Positions 6,886 to 13,752 are shown, counted from the stretch's first letter. The stretch: DNA of 18,689 nucleotides from Chlamydiia bacterium (GCA_030433395.1 JAUILX010000006.1:1-18689), one strand, 5' to 3'. The notes: a model not told the origin generated them from the sequence alone. Made by a program: numbers and translations.

Positions 6886-9138
6886 CTAGCGTTTTAGAGG
6901 TGGAGGTGCGATCATATTAAGAGGTGTGGGTGGCTTGCGCTCGCCTCCTCTATCGTTTGAACGGTTGCCACCATCTCTGCGAGGTGGGCGTGAGTTGCGA
7001 TCACGCGGAGGGCGTGGCGCTCTTTCTTGCTCTACATAGCCCTCAGGCTTAGGCAACAAGACTTTGCGAGAAAGGCGTACTCCACGATCGGTTTTTTCAA
7101 CGTATTTCACTTCAAGCATATCGCCTTCTTTATAGTGTTTTCTGACGTCGTCGATACGCTCGTATGAGAGCTCAGAGACGTGACACAAGCCCTCTTGGCT
7201 AAAGATTTGAACAAAGACGCCAAAATCAGTAACAGAGGTAATTTTACCTGTATAGACTTTGCCAACTTCTGGTTCAGCAGTGAGGTTATGGATCATCTCT
7301 TTTGCTTTTTCCATGCCTTCAGCATTAGTGCATGTGATGCTTACTACGCCATCATCATCGATGTTGATTTCAGCGCCGGAGGTTTCTGTGATCTCGCGGA
7401 TCATTTTGCCTCCTGGGCCAATAACGGTGCCAATTTTGCTTGAAGCAACTTTGACTGTCTCAATGCGAGGCGCATATTTGGATAGGCTTTCTGATGCAAT
7501 TGGGCAAGCAGCTAACATTTTTTTCAAAATATGGATGCGGCCTTCTTTAGCTTGCATCAGGGCTGTCTGCATGATTTTTGGTGTGATCCCTTCGATTTTG
7601 ATATCGAGTTGAAAAGCTGTGATCCCTTTTTCATCACCTGCGATTTTAAAGTCCATATCGCCTAGGGCATCTTCCATACCAAGAATATCGGATAGAACTG
7701 CAAAGCGGTCGTGATCATCTAAGATAAGGCCCATCGCAATTCCAGCTACGGGTCTTTGGATTGGGACACCAGCACGCATCAGTGCAATACAGCCGCCGCA
7801 GATCGAGGCCATTGACGATGAACCATTAGATTCAGTGATATTCGACTCAACTCTAATTGTGTAGGGAAAAGCATCGCGTGAGGGGATTAGCGGTGCTAGT
7901 GCGCGCTCTGCAAGCTTGCCGTGCCCAATCTCTCGGCGGGCAGGGGCGCCCATGCGACCAACTTCTCCAACAGAGAATGGGGGGAAGGAGTATTGGAGGT
8001 AAAAGTGCTGCTCGCCTTCTTCTTCAAGGTGCTCAAAGCGTTGCGCCATGTTGCCGCCACCAAGAGTACAAACAGCGATCGCTTGAGTTTCTCCTCGAGT
8101 AAAAAGAGCGCTGCCATGCGTGCGAGGTAGCAGATCAAGCTCGATATCGATCGGGCGGATTTCGTCAGAATTTCGACCGTCGGCGCGTACCTTGTCTGTC
8201 AAGATCATGTTGCGCATTTTTGATGCGACAAATTTCTTAAAGGAGATGTTTGCATCGACTTTGTTGAATTGGGCTACTTCTCCTTCTGGGAATAGCTGCG
8301 CCATGACATCTTCTTTGACAGCTGCAATGGATTCATCGCGCTTAGCTTTTTGCTTGATGCGTACATGTTCATCAATTCTGCTGCCACAGATTTTTTTGAT
8401 TTCTTCATGCAGCTCTTTTGGAGGAATACGAAAAATATCGCGCATTTTTGGCTTGCCATGCAGCTTTTGCCAGTCAGCAAGCTTCTCGCAAATGGTAGCA
8501 ATGGCAATTTGCCCTTCATTAACAGCATCTAGGACTTGCTCTTCTGTTAAAAAGTCGCAAAAACCTTCAATCATCAAAATAGCATCTTCAGTTCCAGCGA
8601 TCAAAAGGTCGAGTTTTGATTCTTTTTGCTCTGTAACAGTTGGGTTAATTACAAAGTTATCGTTAATCATTCCAACACGTACAGCGGCAACTGGCTTGAT
8701 AAGCGGGATGTCTGAGAGTACCAAGGCTGCAGAAGCTGCGCAAATAGCTAGTGGTTCTGGGGCATGCTCGTTATCGTAAGAGAGAACATAAGCTAGCACC
8801 TGCGTTTCATTGTAGTAGCCTTTTTCAAACATGGGGCGTAGTGGGCGATCGATTAGACGGCTAGTTAGGATCTCGCGCTCTTTTGGCCGTCCTTCGCGCT
8901 TAATGAAGCCGCCAAGTGTTTTACCAGCTGCTGAGAATTTTTCTGTGTAGTCAACACGTAGAGGTAGGAAGTCGATATCGTCGCTACCGGTAGGTTTTGC
9001 ACAGGCTGTGCCCATGACAATTGTTTCGCCGCAGCGCACAAGTACAGAGCCGCCAGCTTGACGAGCAATTTTACCTGTTTCGAAAGTCATTTCACGGCCA
9101 GCGATTGTGACCGAAAGTGTTTCGCGTTTTAAATCCAT
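6886..9138 (-). CDS. pnp: Polyribonucleotide nucleotidyltransferase (PNPase)
   Basis: PNPase degrades RNA 3' to 5' by phosphorolysis and can also add 3' tails. The 750-residue product has the first RNase PH-like domain (about 10-145), the helical linker, and the second catalytic RNase PH domain with FTRGETQAIAVCTLGG, SMASICGGCIALMRAGVP and DILGMEDALGDMDFKIAG. A KH domain follows with the GPGGKMIREI loop (about 575), then an S1 domain (GKVYTGKITSVTDFGVFVQI) ending near 690. The last ~55 residues form a basic, low-complexity Arg/Pro/Gly tail (PPRDRNSRPPRRDGG..., RGGERKPP) ending NMIAPPPLKR, longer than usual. An AAGGAA ribosome site precedes the ATG. The gene follows rpsO in the same direction, as in many bacteria, but a terminator and its own promoter separate them. 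A hairpin in its leader suggests post-transcriptional control. Confidence 0.97.
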   Translation of the reverse strand: MDLKRETLSVTIAGREMTFETGKIARQAGGSVLVRCGETIVMGTACAKPTGSDDIDFLPLRVDYTEKFSAAGKTLGGFIKREGRPKEREILTSRLIDRPLRPMFEKGYYNETQVLAYVLSYDNEHAPEPLAICAASAALVLSDIPLIKPVAAVRVGMINDNFVINPTVTEQKESKLDLLIAGTEDAILMIEGFCDFLTEEQVLDAVNEGQIAIATICEKLADWQKLHGKPKMRDIFRIPPKELHEEIKKICGSRIDEHVRIKQKAKRDESIAAVKEDVMAQLFPEGEVAQFNKVDANISFKKFVASKMRNMILTDKVRADGRNSDEIRPIDIELDLLPRTHGSALFTRGETQAIAVCTLGGGNMAQRFEHLEEEGEQHFYLQYSFPPFSVGEVGRMGAPARREIGHGKLAERALAPLIPSRDAFPYTIRVESNITESNGSSSMASICGGCIALMRAGVPIQRPVAGIAMGLILDDHDRFAVLSDILGMEDALGDMDFKIAGDEKGITAFQLDIKIEGITPKIMQTALMQAKEGRIHILKKMLAACPIASESLSKYAPRIETVKVASSKIGTVIGPGGKMIREITETSGAEINIDDDGVVSITCTNAEGMEKAKEMIHNLTAEPEVGKVYTGKITSVTDFGVFVQIFSQEGLCHVSELSYERIDDVRKHYKEGDMLEVKYVEKTDRGVRLSRKVLLPKPEGYVEQERAPRPPRDRNSRPPRRDGGNRSNDRGGERKPPTPLNMIAPPPLKR

Positions 9139-9187
9139 TTGATTTCCTTTTATATTTTTAAGTTGCTAGGCAATCAAATTTTTATCC

Positions 9188-9226
9188 CTATGATCTGATC
9201 TAAGTTTAGCATAAAGCAGATCATAG
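9188..9226 (-). promoter_or_regulatory. Leader hairpin of pnp mRNA (10-bp inverted repeat)
   Basis: CTATGATCTG (9188-9197) and CAGATCATAG (9217-9226) are perfect complements with a 19-nt interval that could itself pair weakly (CTAA with TTAG). They lie about 50 nt before the pnp ATG and after the proposed promoter, so they should fold in the leader RNA. E. coli PNPase controls its own mRNA through a leader stem-loop cut by RNase III; a similar role here is an inference. Confidence 0.5.
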
Positions 9227-9254
9227 ACATAAATTCCAACTGCCTAAAGATTCG

Positions 9255-9283
9255 ATTTTATCAAAAGAGTCTTTTCAAAGCAA
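9255..9283 (-). promoter_or_regulatory. Promoter of pnp
   Basis: On the minus strand, TTGCTT (9283-9278), a 17-bp spacer, and TAAAAT (9260-9255) preceded by TG-a form a sigma70-type promoter with an extended -10. The predicted leader is about 110 nt and includes the 9188-9226 hairpin. Confidence 0.55.
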
Positions 9284-9312
9284 CCTTTAGGGCCTATGTT
9301 TCTTTGGTACAG

Positions 9313-9339
9313 AAAAGCCTTCCGTATAGGAAGGCTTTT
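9313..9339 (-). terminator. Rho-independent terminator of rpsO
   Basis: AAAAGCCTTCC (9313-9323) and GGAAGGCTTTT (9329-9339) form a perfect 11-bp stem with a 5-nt loop, 8 nt after the rpsO stop. The T run needed on the minus strand is the stem's own TTTT. It could also work on the + strand, where six T's occur in a row, but no + gene ends here. Confidence 0.8.
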
Positions 9340-9347
9340 TTAGAAAA

Positions 9348-9617
9348 CTACTTGCGTAGTTTGAGACGCTTGACCAGAGTTTGGTAGCGCTTAGTGTCTG
9401 TTGAGTTAAGATAGTCGAGTAGCTTACGGCGCTGGCCAACAAGTTTAAGAAGGGCCAAGCGTGAGCGGTGATCTTTGGGTGAGATCTTTAAATGGTCTGT
9501 AAGTTCAGTGATGCGCTCGGTTAAAATTGCGATCTGGACGTCTGCAGAACCTGTATCTTTCTCATGTAGTTGAAATTTTTTTGTAATTTCTTCTTTTGTA
9601 CCTTTGTCTAAAGACAT
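9348..9617 (-). CDS. rpsO: 30S ribosomal protein S15
   Basis: S15 binds 16S rRNA early in assembly of the platform and takes part in bridge B4. The 89-residue product starts MSLDKGTKEEITKKFQLHEK and keeps the S15 core DTGSADVQIAILTERI, the H-KDHRSRLALLKLVGQRRKLLDYL helix and the basic end VKRLKLRK. The reading frame extends to a TTG at 9629, but the ATG at 9617 gives the standard S15 N-terminus and has GGAG 6 nt upstream, so I use it. It is divergent from tadA, and a terminator separates it from pnp. Confidence 0.97.
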   Translation of the reverse strand: MSLDKGTKEEITKKFQLHEKDTGSADVQIAILTERITELTDHLKISPKDHRSRLALLKLVGQRRKLLDYLNSTDTKRYQTLVKRLKLRK

Positions 9618-9660
9618 GGGGCTCTCCAATTTTTACGTATTTGTTTTACCTATGCTAATC

Positions 9661-9689
9661 ATTGTATCACGTAAGGGCAATTCGATCAA
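9661..9689 (-). promoter_or_regulatory. Promoter of rpsO
   Basis: On the minus strand, TTGATC (9689-9684), 17 bp, then TACAAT (9666-9661) with TG-a just before the hexamer. This is one of the best promoters in the window and should give a leader of about 36 nt containing the GGAG site. It overlaps the likely tadA promoter on the other strand. Confidence 0.65.
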
Positions 9690-9717
9690 GACAACAATGA
9701 TTTGATTATGGTAATTT
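9688..9717 (+). promoter_or_regulatory. Possible tadA promoter
   Basis: AAGACA (9688-9693), 18 bp, then TG-g-TAATTT (hexamer 9712-9717). The -10 is a poor match, but the TG element and the 6-nt distance to the tadA ATG match the pattern seen at tilS, ffh and yicC. Confidence 0.3.
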
Positions 9718-9723
9718 GAGTGT

Positions 9724-10215
9724 ATGAGATTTATGAAAAGAGCTTTAGAGCTTGCTCAAATTGCTTTTGATAAGGGCGAAGTCCCTGTTGGTGCCGTAGT
9801 TGTATATGACGATCAGATTATAGCTCAGGGCTATAACCAAACAGAATTTTTACTTGATCCCACTGCGCATGCTGAGGTTTTAGCTATTCGTAATGCCTGT
9901 GATTACTTAGGCAACTGGCGGCTAAGCGAATGCACGCTTTATACGACACTTGAGCCGTGTGCGATGTGTGCTGGTGCTATTTTGCAGGCGCGATTAAAAA
10001 AAGTGGTATGGGCAGCTCCTGACATTCGATGTGGTGGAGGTGGAAGCTGGATCAATGTACTAGAAGGGGGTTTTGAAATTCATCAAGTTGAGGTCGAAAA
10101 AGGCCTTATGGCAGATGAAGCTTCAAAGCTAATGAAAAATTTCTTTAAGGAGAGGCGAGATGCTAGAAGAAATGATCGAGCAGCAAAGGGCCAAACTGCT
10201 GAAGCTGGGGCGTGA
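9724..10215 (+). CDS. tadA: tRNA-specific adenosine deaminase TadA
   Basis: TadA converts A34 to inosine in tRNA-Arg(ACG), allowing one tRNA to read CGU, CGC and CGA. The 163-residue product has the cytidine/deoxycytidylate deaminase zinc signature: HAE at 49-51 (zinc His and proton-shuttling Glu) and PCAMC at 78-82 (the two zinc cysteines). It also has EVPVGAVVV and the C-terminal helix LMKNFFKERR typical of TadA. About 15 extra residues (NDRAAKGQTAEAGA) follow that helix and overlap the next gene. No SD precedes the ATG, and a possible -10 sits 6 nt upstream, so it may be leaderless. The position next to rpsO/pnp agrees with Chlamydia gene order as I recall it. Confidence 0.95.
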   Translation: MRFMKRALELAQIAFDKGEVPVGAVVVYDDQIIAQGYNQTEFLLDPTAHAEVLAIRNACDYLGNWRLSECTLYTTLEPCAMCAGAILQARLKKVVWAAPDIRCGGGGSWINVLEGGFEIHQVEVEKGLMADEASKLMKNFFKERRDARRNDRAAKGQTAEAGA

Positions 10216-10357
10216 GATTATACCCTATTTAACTAGTGATGACATTTTGCAACCGAATGACTTCCCAGAGCTCGAAAATCATCCAGTCTTCCGTTACGAA
10301 GAGGGGCTTTTAGCGGGATTGCTAGCTGTTCAAATAGCCAGTGATTGTGGTGACTAA
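10160..10357 (+). CDS. Small conserved-looking hypothetical protein, 65 residues
   Basis: This ORF starts inside the end of tadA (56-nt overlap, different frame) and has a strong Shine-Dalgarno AAGGAG at 10147-10152, 7 nt before the ATG. That and the sensible composition (MLEEMIEQQRAKLLKLGREI, then PNDFPELENHPVFRYEEG) argue that it is real. It is predicted to be helical at the start with a hydrophobic GLLAGLLAVQIA segment at the end, and is translationally coupled to tadA. I recall a hypothetical gene directly after tadA in Chlamydia, which may be its counterpart. I assign no function. Its last 36 bases overlap, tail to tail, the end of the broken EEP gene on the other strand. Confidence 0.75.
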   Translation: MLEEMIEQQRAKLLKLGREIIPYLTSDDILQPNDFPELENHPVFRYEEGLLAGLLAVQIASDCGD

Positions 10358-10578
10358 AGCTGCATGATCAGAAGGATCGTTGTAGCTGGTAAATGGGCTG
10401 GCAACACGAGTAACCATTTTATGCTTTCCAGGCAGGCTAACGATGTTGTCATAAGCTTTGGGTGTTTGTCCAAGATCTAATTGTGTGTATGCTACGCGTT
10501 GCTCTTTAGTAAATCCATCTTGCAGTCTTGGAAAGGATTCTCCTGATGCACGGTCGGCGTTGAAATCGCCTCCAATAA

Positions 10579-10584
10579 TGTTAA
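10579..10584. repeat. Target-site duplication, left copy
   Basis: TGTTAA abuts the left end of the element; the right copy is at 10749-10754. Collapsing the two copies restores the interrupted reading frame exactly. Confidence 0.85.
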
Positions 10585-10748
10585 CCTCAGTTATGGGTTT
10601 ATATCACTTGTCTTCAGGCATCTAAGGTGCTATCTTGCACCCTTTTTTGCTCATCCATAGCGCCTGCGGCTATTGAATCGCAAAAAATGGAACAATCTAT
10701 CACCTGATCTGCTCTGAAATACAAGCAATCAAAACCCATAACTGAGGT
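10585..10748. mobile_element. 164-bp foldback MITE-like element
   Basis: The element begins CCTCAGTTATGGGTTT (10585-10600) and ends with its perfect complement (10732-10747), a 16-bp terminal inverted repeat. The rest of each arm also pairs imperfectly with the other up to the centre near 10666 (for example TTTTTTGC at 10643-10650 with GCAAAAAA at 10679-10686, and ATAGC with GCTAT at the middle). The whole element is therefore one long imperfect palindrome. It has no coding capacity. TGTTAA occurs directly on both sides as a target duplication. Its size, lack of a gene and ends fit a non-autonomous MITE moved by a transposase encoded elsewhere; the family is unknown. Confidence 0.9.
10626..10648 (+). 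terminator. Possible terminator inside the MITE
   Basis: GGTGC (10626-10630), a 6-nt loop, GCACC (10637-10641), one C, then six T's. On the + strand this resembles a short rho-independent terminator and could end transcription from tadA and the small ORF. The stem is only 5 bp, so confidence is low. Confidence 0.35.
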
Positions 10749-10754
10749 TGTTAA
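10749..10754. repeat. Target-site duplication, right copy
   Basis: TGTTAA lies one base after the end of the right inverted repeat, matching the left copy at 10579-10584. The boundary is ambiguous by one base. Confidence 0.85.
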
Positions 10755-11436
10755 CGCTTGCTTTTTCTTGGGCATCGAGTTGATTTAAGGTTGTGATGAC
10801 CTGCTGCATTTGGTTGTTTCGGATTTGGCCGTAGGTCATTGTGCATCCATCAAAAGTCGTCTCAAGACTATCTGTAGGGCCAGATTGCATGTGTGTGTTA
10901 ACAACGCGCATGACTAATTTATCGTTGTTATCGCGAACGGAAATGATTCCAAAACCTTTATGAACGTATTTGCGATCGGCTCCTCCATCGCTTGTAAAAG
11001 GGACCATTTCAAATGAGGTGTTTTTGTAGCGTGTAGCTACAAGGAGGCCTGATCCAAGGACTTTTTGGCCGCGCAGAGTATGAGTGTAGAAGGTGGAAAA
11101 TTGGTCGCTCAGCCCATTAATGATGTGTTCGTCGATCTGGTTGCCCTCATCATGGACCTCTTGGAGAAGAAGGATGTCGGGCTGCTCAGCCTTAATGGTG
11201 TTATAAATCTTACTGATCCGGCTATTGGCACCCTTAACAGGATCAAGAAAGTGAGGGCGGTTTTCTCGGTCTGTTTGTCCTTTGGGGAAGCCCAAAATAT
11301 TTAAGGAGAGGATTTTTGTATTATTTTCTACAACAACGCCTTTCGCTGAGCCCTGGTATGTTTGATACAGGGGAGCTGGCGCTAGAAAGATTAGGAGGCC
11401 AAGTAGTGCATGCTTGAGGAGAATAAACATGCAACT

Positions 11437-11465
11437 ACTTTAGCATAAGGAGATAAAGATGTCAA
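11437..11465 (-). promoter_or_regulatory. Promoter of the EEP-family gene
   Basis: On the minus strand, a perfect TTGACA (11465-11460), a 17-bp spacer, then TAAAGT (11442-11437). The ATG at 11430 follows after 6 nt with no room for an SD, so the transcript is predicted to be leaderless. Confidence 0.55.
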
Positions 11466-11523
11466 GTCTTTTCTGCATCTGGGTGAGACGCTGACCAAAC
11501 CTGCTGAATAACCAAATGCACTT

Positions 11524-12240
11524 TCAACGGATGTCATGGTAAACCTCAAAATCATGGATTTTTGCTTTTTTGCCTCGAAGGCGATGAAGGAATCGCTCAA
11601 GAGAGTGAAGCTGTTTAAAAGGAGAGTGGGCCTCCCAAGCGATGATAGCGTATAGATAGCCGAAAAGGATGGCCGTTAGGCTAGCTATAAACTGCAGATA
11701 AAGGCCTCCGGCAACATCCAGGTAGAGGGTGACGGCTGCGGCTCCTAATATAACCCATTTAATGGGCATAGGGATTGCAAAAAAGACTAAGACTCGGCCA
11801 TGCTGGTTTGCAAGTATCCACCCCATAAGCAGGCCGTAAAGAGCAGGTGTCCAGCCAGCGAGGTGGCCAGTCGAATGGGAGAGGATCAGCGCAAGGCCGG
11901 CGCTAGCACCTCCGATGGCTCCGCTGCCAAGGAACAAGATCCAGAAATCTCGAAGAGACTTTTGATAGGAGAGGGCCTTGCCGATGGTCCAGAGAAGATA
12001 AAGGGTAAATCCTGTGTTGAAAAGAAACATGAGAGAGGCATCAGCGTCAGGAGTTGGAAGAAGAATATAAGTGGCGATTTGCCAAATAAAATATTTGTAG
12101 ACACCCCAGTCAGATAGGCCAAGCCACATGTGGGGGTCATACCATTTAAGCCAAGCAGGAATGGGGCCTTTGAAGATAAGTGAGATGGCTGTTGTCGTTG
12201 CTAAAAGGATCAATAAATATTTGATCGACCGCTGTTTCAT
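11524..12240 (-). CDS. Rhomboid-family membrane protein, probably a pseudoprotease
   Basis: This 238-residue protein has an N-terminal membrane segment (about 7-23) and then about five more. It carries rhomboid landmarks in order: the WQIATYILL stretch (53-61, as in WQ-x-xTY-x-FLH), LMFLFNTGFTLYLLWTIGKAL (70-90, like the LLFN-x-xxLWxFGxxLE segment), and GWTPALYGLLMGW (129-141) where active rhomboids have GxSG-x-xxGL. The catalytic Ser position reads T or P, and the last membrane segment (LQFIASLTAILFGYLYA) lacks the AHLGG histidine. It therefore looks like an inactive rhomboid, as in the iRhom and Derlin groups, with binding rather than cleaving roles. A basic, soluble tail follows (RFLHRLRGKKAKIHDF). 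AAGGGG lies close to the ATG. It is tandem with the broken EEP gene and divergent from rpmE. Confidence 0.75.
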   Translation of the reverse strand: MKQRSIKYLLILLATTTAISLIFKGPIPAWLKWYDPHMWLGLSDWGVYKYFIWQIATYILLPTPDADASLMFLFNTGFTLYLLWTIGKALSYQKSLRDFWILFLGSGAIGGASAGLALILSHSTGHLAGWTPALYGLLMGWILANQHGRVLVFFAIPMPIKWVILGAAAVTLYLDVAGGLYLQFIASLTAILFGYLYAIIAWEAHSPFKQLHSLERFLHRLRGKKAKIHDFEVYHDIR

Positions 12241-12319
12241 TATGCCCCTTGCGTTTTATTTAATTTCTCGATAATCTTAAGTGTTTAGTAGTACAGTTGT
12301 CAACACATCAGGAGAAACA

Positions 12320-12691
12320 ATGAAAAAAGAAGGCCATCCCCCATACCAAGACGTCTTATTCGTCGATACGGCGACAGGCACCAAGTTTGTATGCGGCACA
12401 ACCTTACAGCCTCAAGAAAAAGAAGTTTTTGAGGGTAAAGAGTATCCCGTTTATCGCGTGCCGATTTCATCAGCATCGCACCCTTTCTTCACTGGAAGTC
12501 AGCAGTTTGTTGACACAGAAGGGCGCGTTGATAAATTCCGTAATCGCTACACAACAAAAAAACCTGCGGCTCCAAAAAAAGTAGAAGAGCCAAAGGAAGA
12601 TAAAAAAGTAGCGGTCAAGACAAAAAAAGTACCTGCAAAAAAACCTGCAGCGAAAAAAGCAGCGCCTAAGAAAAAGCCAGCTGATTCGTGA
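12320..12691 (+). CDS. rpmE: 50S ribosomal protein L31, zinc-free form, with Lys/Ala/Pro-rich tail
   Basis: L31 sits at the central protuberance and bridges the two subunits. The 123-residue product begins MKKEGHPPYQDVLFVDTATG and keeps the L31 core HPFFTGSQQFVDTEGRVDKFRNRY. It has only one cysteine, so it is the non-zinc type. Residues about 78-123 form a low-complexity basic tail of repeated KKPAAPKK-like blocks, resembling histone H1-like tails; typical type B L31 is 80-90 residues. The frame is open to a GTG at 12281, but the ATG at 12320 has AGGAGA 4 nt upstream and gives the normal N-terminus. The stop overlaps the prfA start (GTGA), indicating coupling. Confidence 0.93.
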   Translation: MKKEGHPPYQDVLFVDTATGTKFVCGTTLQPQEKEVFEGKEYPVYRVPISSASHPFFTGSQQFVDTEGRVDKFRNRYTTKKPAAPKKVEEPKEDKKVAVKTKKVPAKKPAAKKAAPKKKPADS

Positions 12692-13752
12692 AAGATAAGG
12701 TAGATGCGCTACTTGCGCGCTTTAGCGAGATTGAAAATGCCCTTGGAGATCCTGAGGCGCTTTCTGATCAAAAGCGGTATAAAGAGCTGACGCAAGAGCA
12801 CTCTTATCTATCAAATCTTAAAGAGGTTTACGAGAGGCTAAAACAGGCAAAAGAGCAGCTCGCCGAAAATCGTGAGCTGCTAAAATCTGAGTCTGATGAA
12901 GAATTTCAGGCTGTTATCAAAGATGAAATCGAAGTCCTTGAAGCAAGCCTTCCCAAATTAGAGCAGGAGCTTGAAAGCTTACTTGTTCCTCCAGATCCTC
13001 ATGATAATAACAATGTGATTTTAGAAATACGTGCTGGCACAGGCGGTGATGAGGCTGCGTTGTTTGTCGGCGACTGTGCACGTATGTACCGTTTATATGC
13101 TGATAAGAAGGGCTGGAAGTCTGAGCTACTTGCTGCATCGCACTCAGAGCAAGGTGGATTTAAAGACTACAGTGTTGTGCTTTCAGGTCTTGCTGTTTAT
13201 CGATTGATGCGGTTTGAAGCTGGTACACATAGGGTCCAGCGCGTCCCTGATACCGAAACGCAGGGGCGTGTGCACACCTCGGCAATCACAGTCGCAGTAT
13301 TGATGGAGCCCGATGAAGAAGAGATTGTCGATATTGATGAAAGCGATCTAAAAATTGACACTTATCGCGCCTCTGGAGCTGGCGGTCAGCACGTAAACAC
13401 CACTGACTCTGCAGTGCGCATCACACACATCCCGACAGGGGTTGTTGTGTATTCTCAAGAAGAGCGATCGCAGCATAAAAACAAAGCCAAGTGCTTGAGG
13501 CTTCTTAATGCTAAAATCGCTGATGAGCAACGTCGAAAGTCTGAGGCGAGAATGTCTTCTGAAAGATTATCGCAAATCGGTTCTGGGGATCGCTCAGAGC
13601 GCATCCGCACCTATAATTATCCGCAAAATCGGGTGACAGACCACCGCATTAACAAGACGCTTTATAAACTTGATCAAGTGATGCAGGGAGACTTAGATGA
13701 ATTCACTGAAGCCTTGGTAGCAGAAAACTATGCCAGACAACTTGCCAACTGA
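12688..13752 (+). CDS. prfA: Peptide chain release factor 1
   Basis: RF1 reads UAA and UAG and triggers release of the peptide. The 354-residue product has the N-terminal coiled region (residues 1-105) and the central domain with EIRAGTGGDEAALF. The GGQ loop SGAGGQHVNTTDSAVRITH lies near 230-248; its Gln is the residue methylated by PrmC. The decoding region has VQRVPDTETQGRVHTSAITVAV, whose PDTETQGR lies near the PxT tripeptide that distinguishes RF1 from RF2. The end SERIRTYNYPQNRVTDHRI is classic RF1. The start is GTG at 12688, overlapping the rpmE stop by 4 bp; prmC follows with a 23-bp overlap. Confidence 0.97.
   Translation: MKDKVDALLARFSEIENALGDPEALSDQKRYKELTQEHSYLSNLKEVYERLKQAKEQLAENRELLKSESDEEFQAVIKDEIEVLEASLPKLEQELESLLVPPDPHDNNNVILEIRAGTGGDEAALFVGDCARMYRLYADKKGWKSELLAASHSEQGGFKDYSVVLSGLAVYRLMRFEAGTHRVQRVPDTETQGRVHTSAITVAVLMEPDEEEIVDIDESDLKIDTYRASGAGGQHVNTTDSAVRITHIPTGVVVYSQEERSQHKNKAKCLRLLNAKIADEQRRKSEARMSSERLSQIGSGDRSERIRTYNYPQNRVTDHRINKTLYKLDQVMQGDLDEFTEALVAENYARQLAN

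Larger units (their letters stand above)
10322..11430 (-). pseudogene. Secreted endonuclease/exonuclease/phosphatase-family protein, disrupted by a MITE-like insertion
   Basis: The 5' part (11430 to 10729) encodes 233 residues with a signal-like N-terminus (FILLKHALLGLLIFLAPAP). It has the EEP-fold motifs ILSLNILG (Asn 44), LLLQEVHD (catalytic Glu 91) and VVNTHMQSG (His 180), then goes out of homology (NLSYGF, stop). The remainder lies beyond the insertion, in another frame, as IIGGDFNADRASGESF ... YDNIVSLPGKHKMV ... SDHAALVTTI, with the catalytic GDFN and SDH motifs and a stop at 10322. Removing 164 bp of element and one 6-bp target copy joins the parts in frame as ASVN-IIGGDFN and gives 312 residues. 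The family includes DNase I-like nucleases, sphingomyelinases and inositol phosphatases; the substrate is not clear. The truncated product lacks half the active site. A TTGACA-17-TAAAGT promoter lies 6 nt before the ATG. Confidence 0.9.

Noticed and set aside
8120..8779. A 219-residue + strand ORF opposite pnp
   Set aside because: It is Ser-rich and antisense to well-conserved PNPase codons, with no SD or motif; a shadow of pnp codon use.
10608..10728. The break in the EEP gene as a sequencing frameshift
   Set aside because: The interruption is 170 bp with matched 16-bp terminal repeats and a duplicated hexamer, and its exact removal restores the gene. That is insertion, not error.
12247..12275. 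A rpmE promoter (TTGCGT at 12249-12254, GATAAT at 12270-12275)
   Set aside because: The spacer is only 15 bp and both boxes are weak, so it is not listed as a feature.
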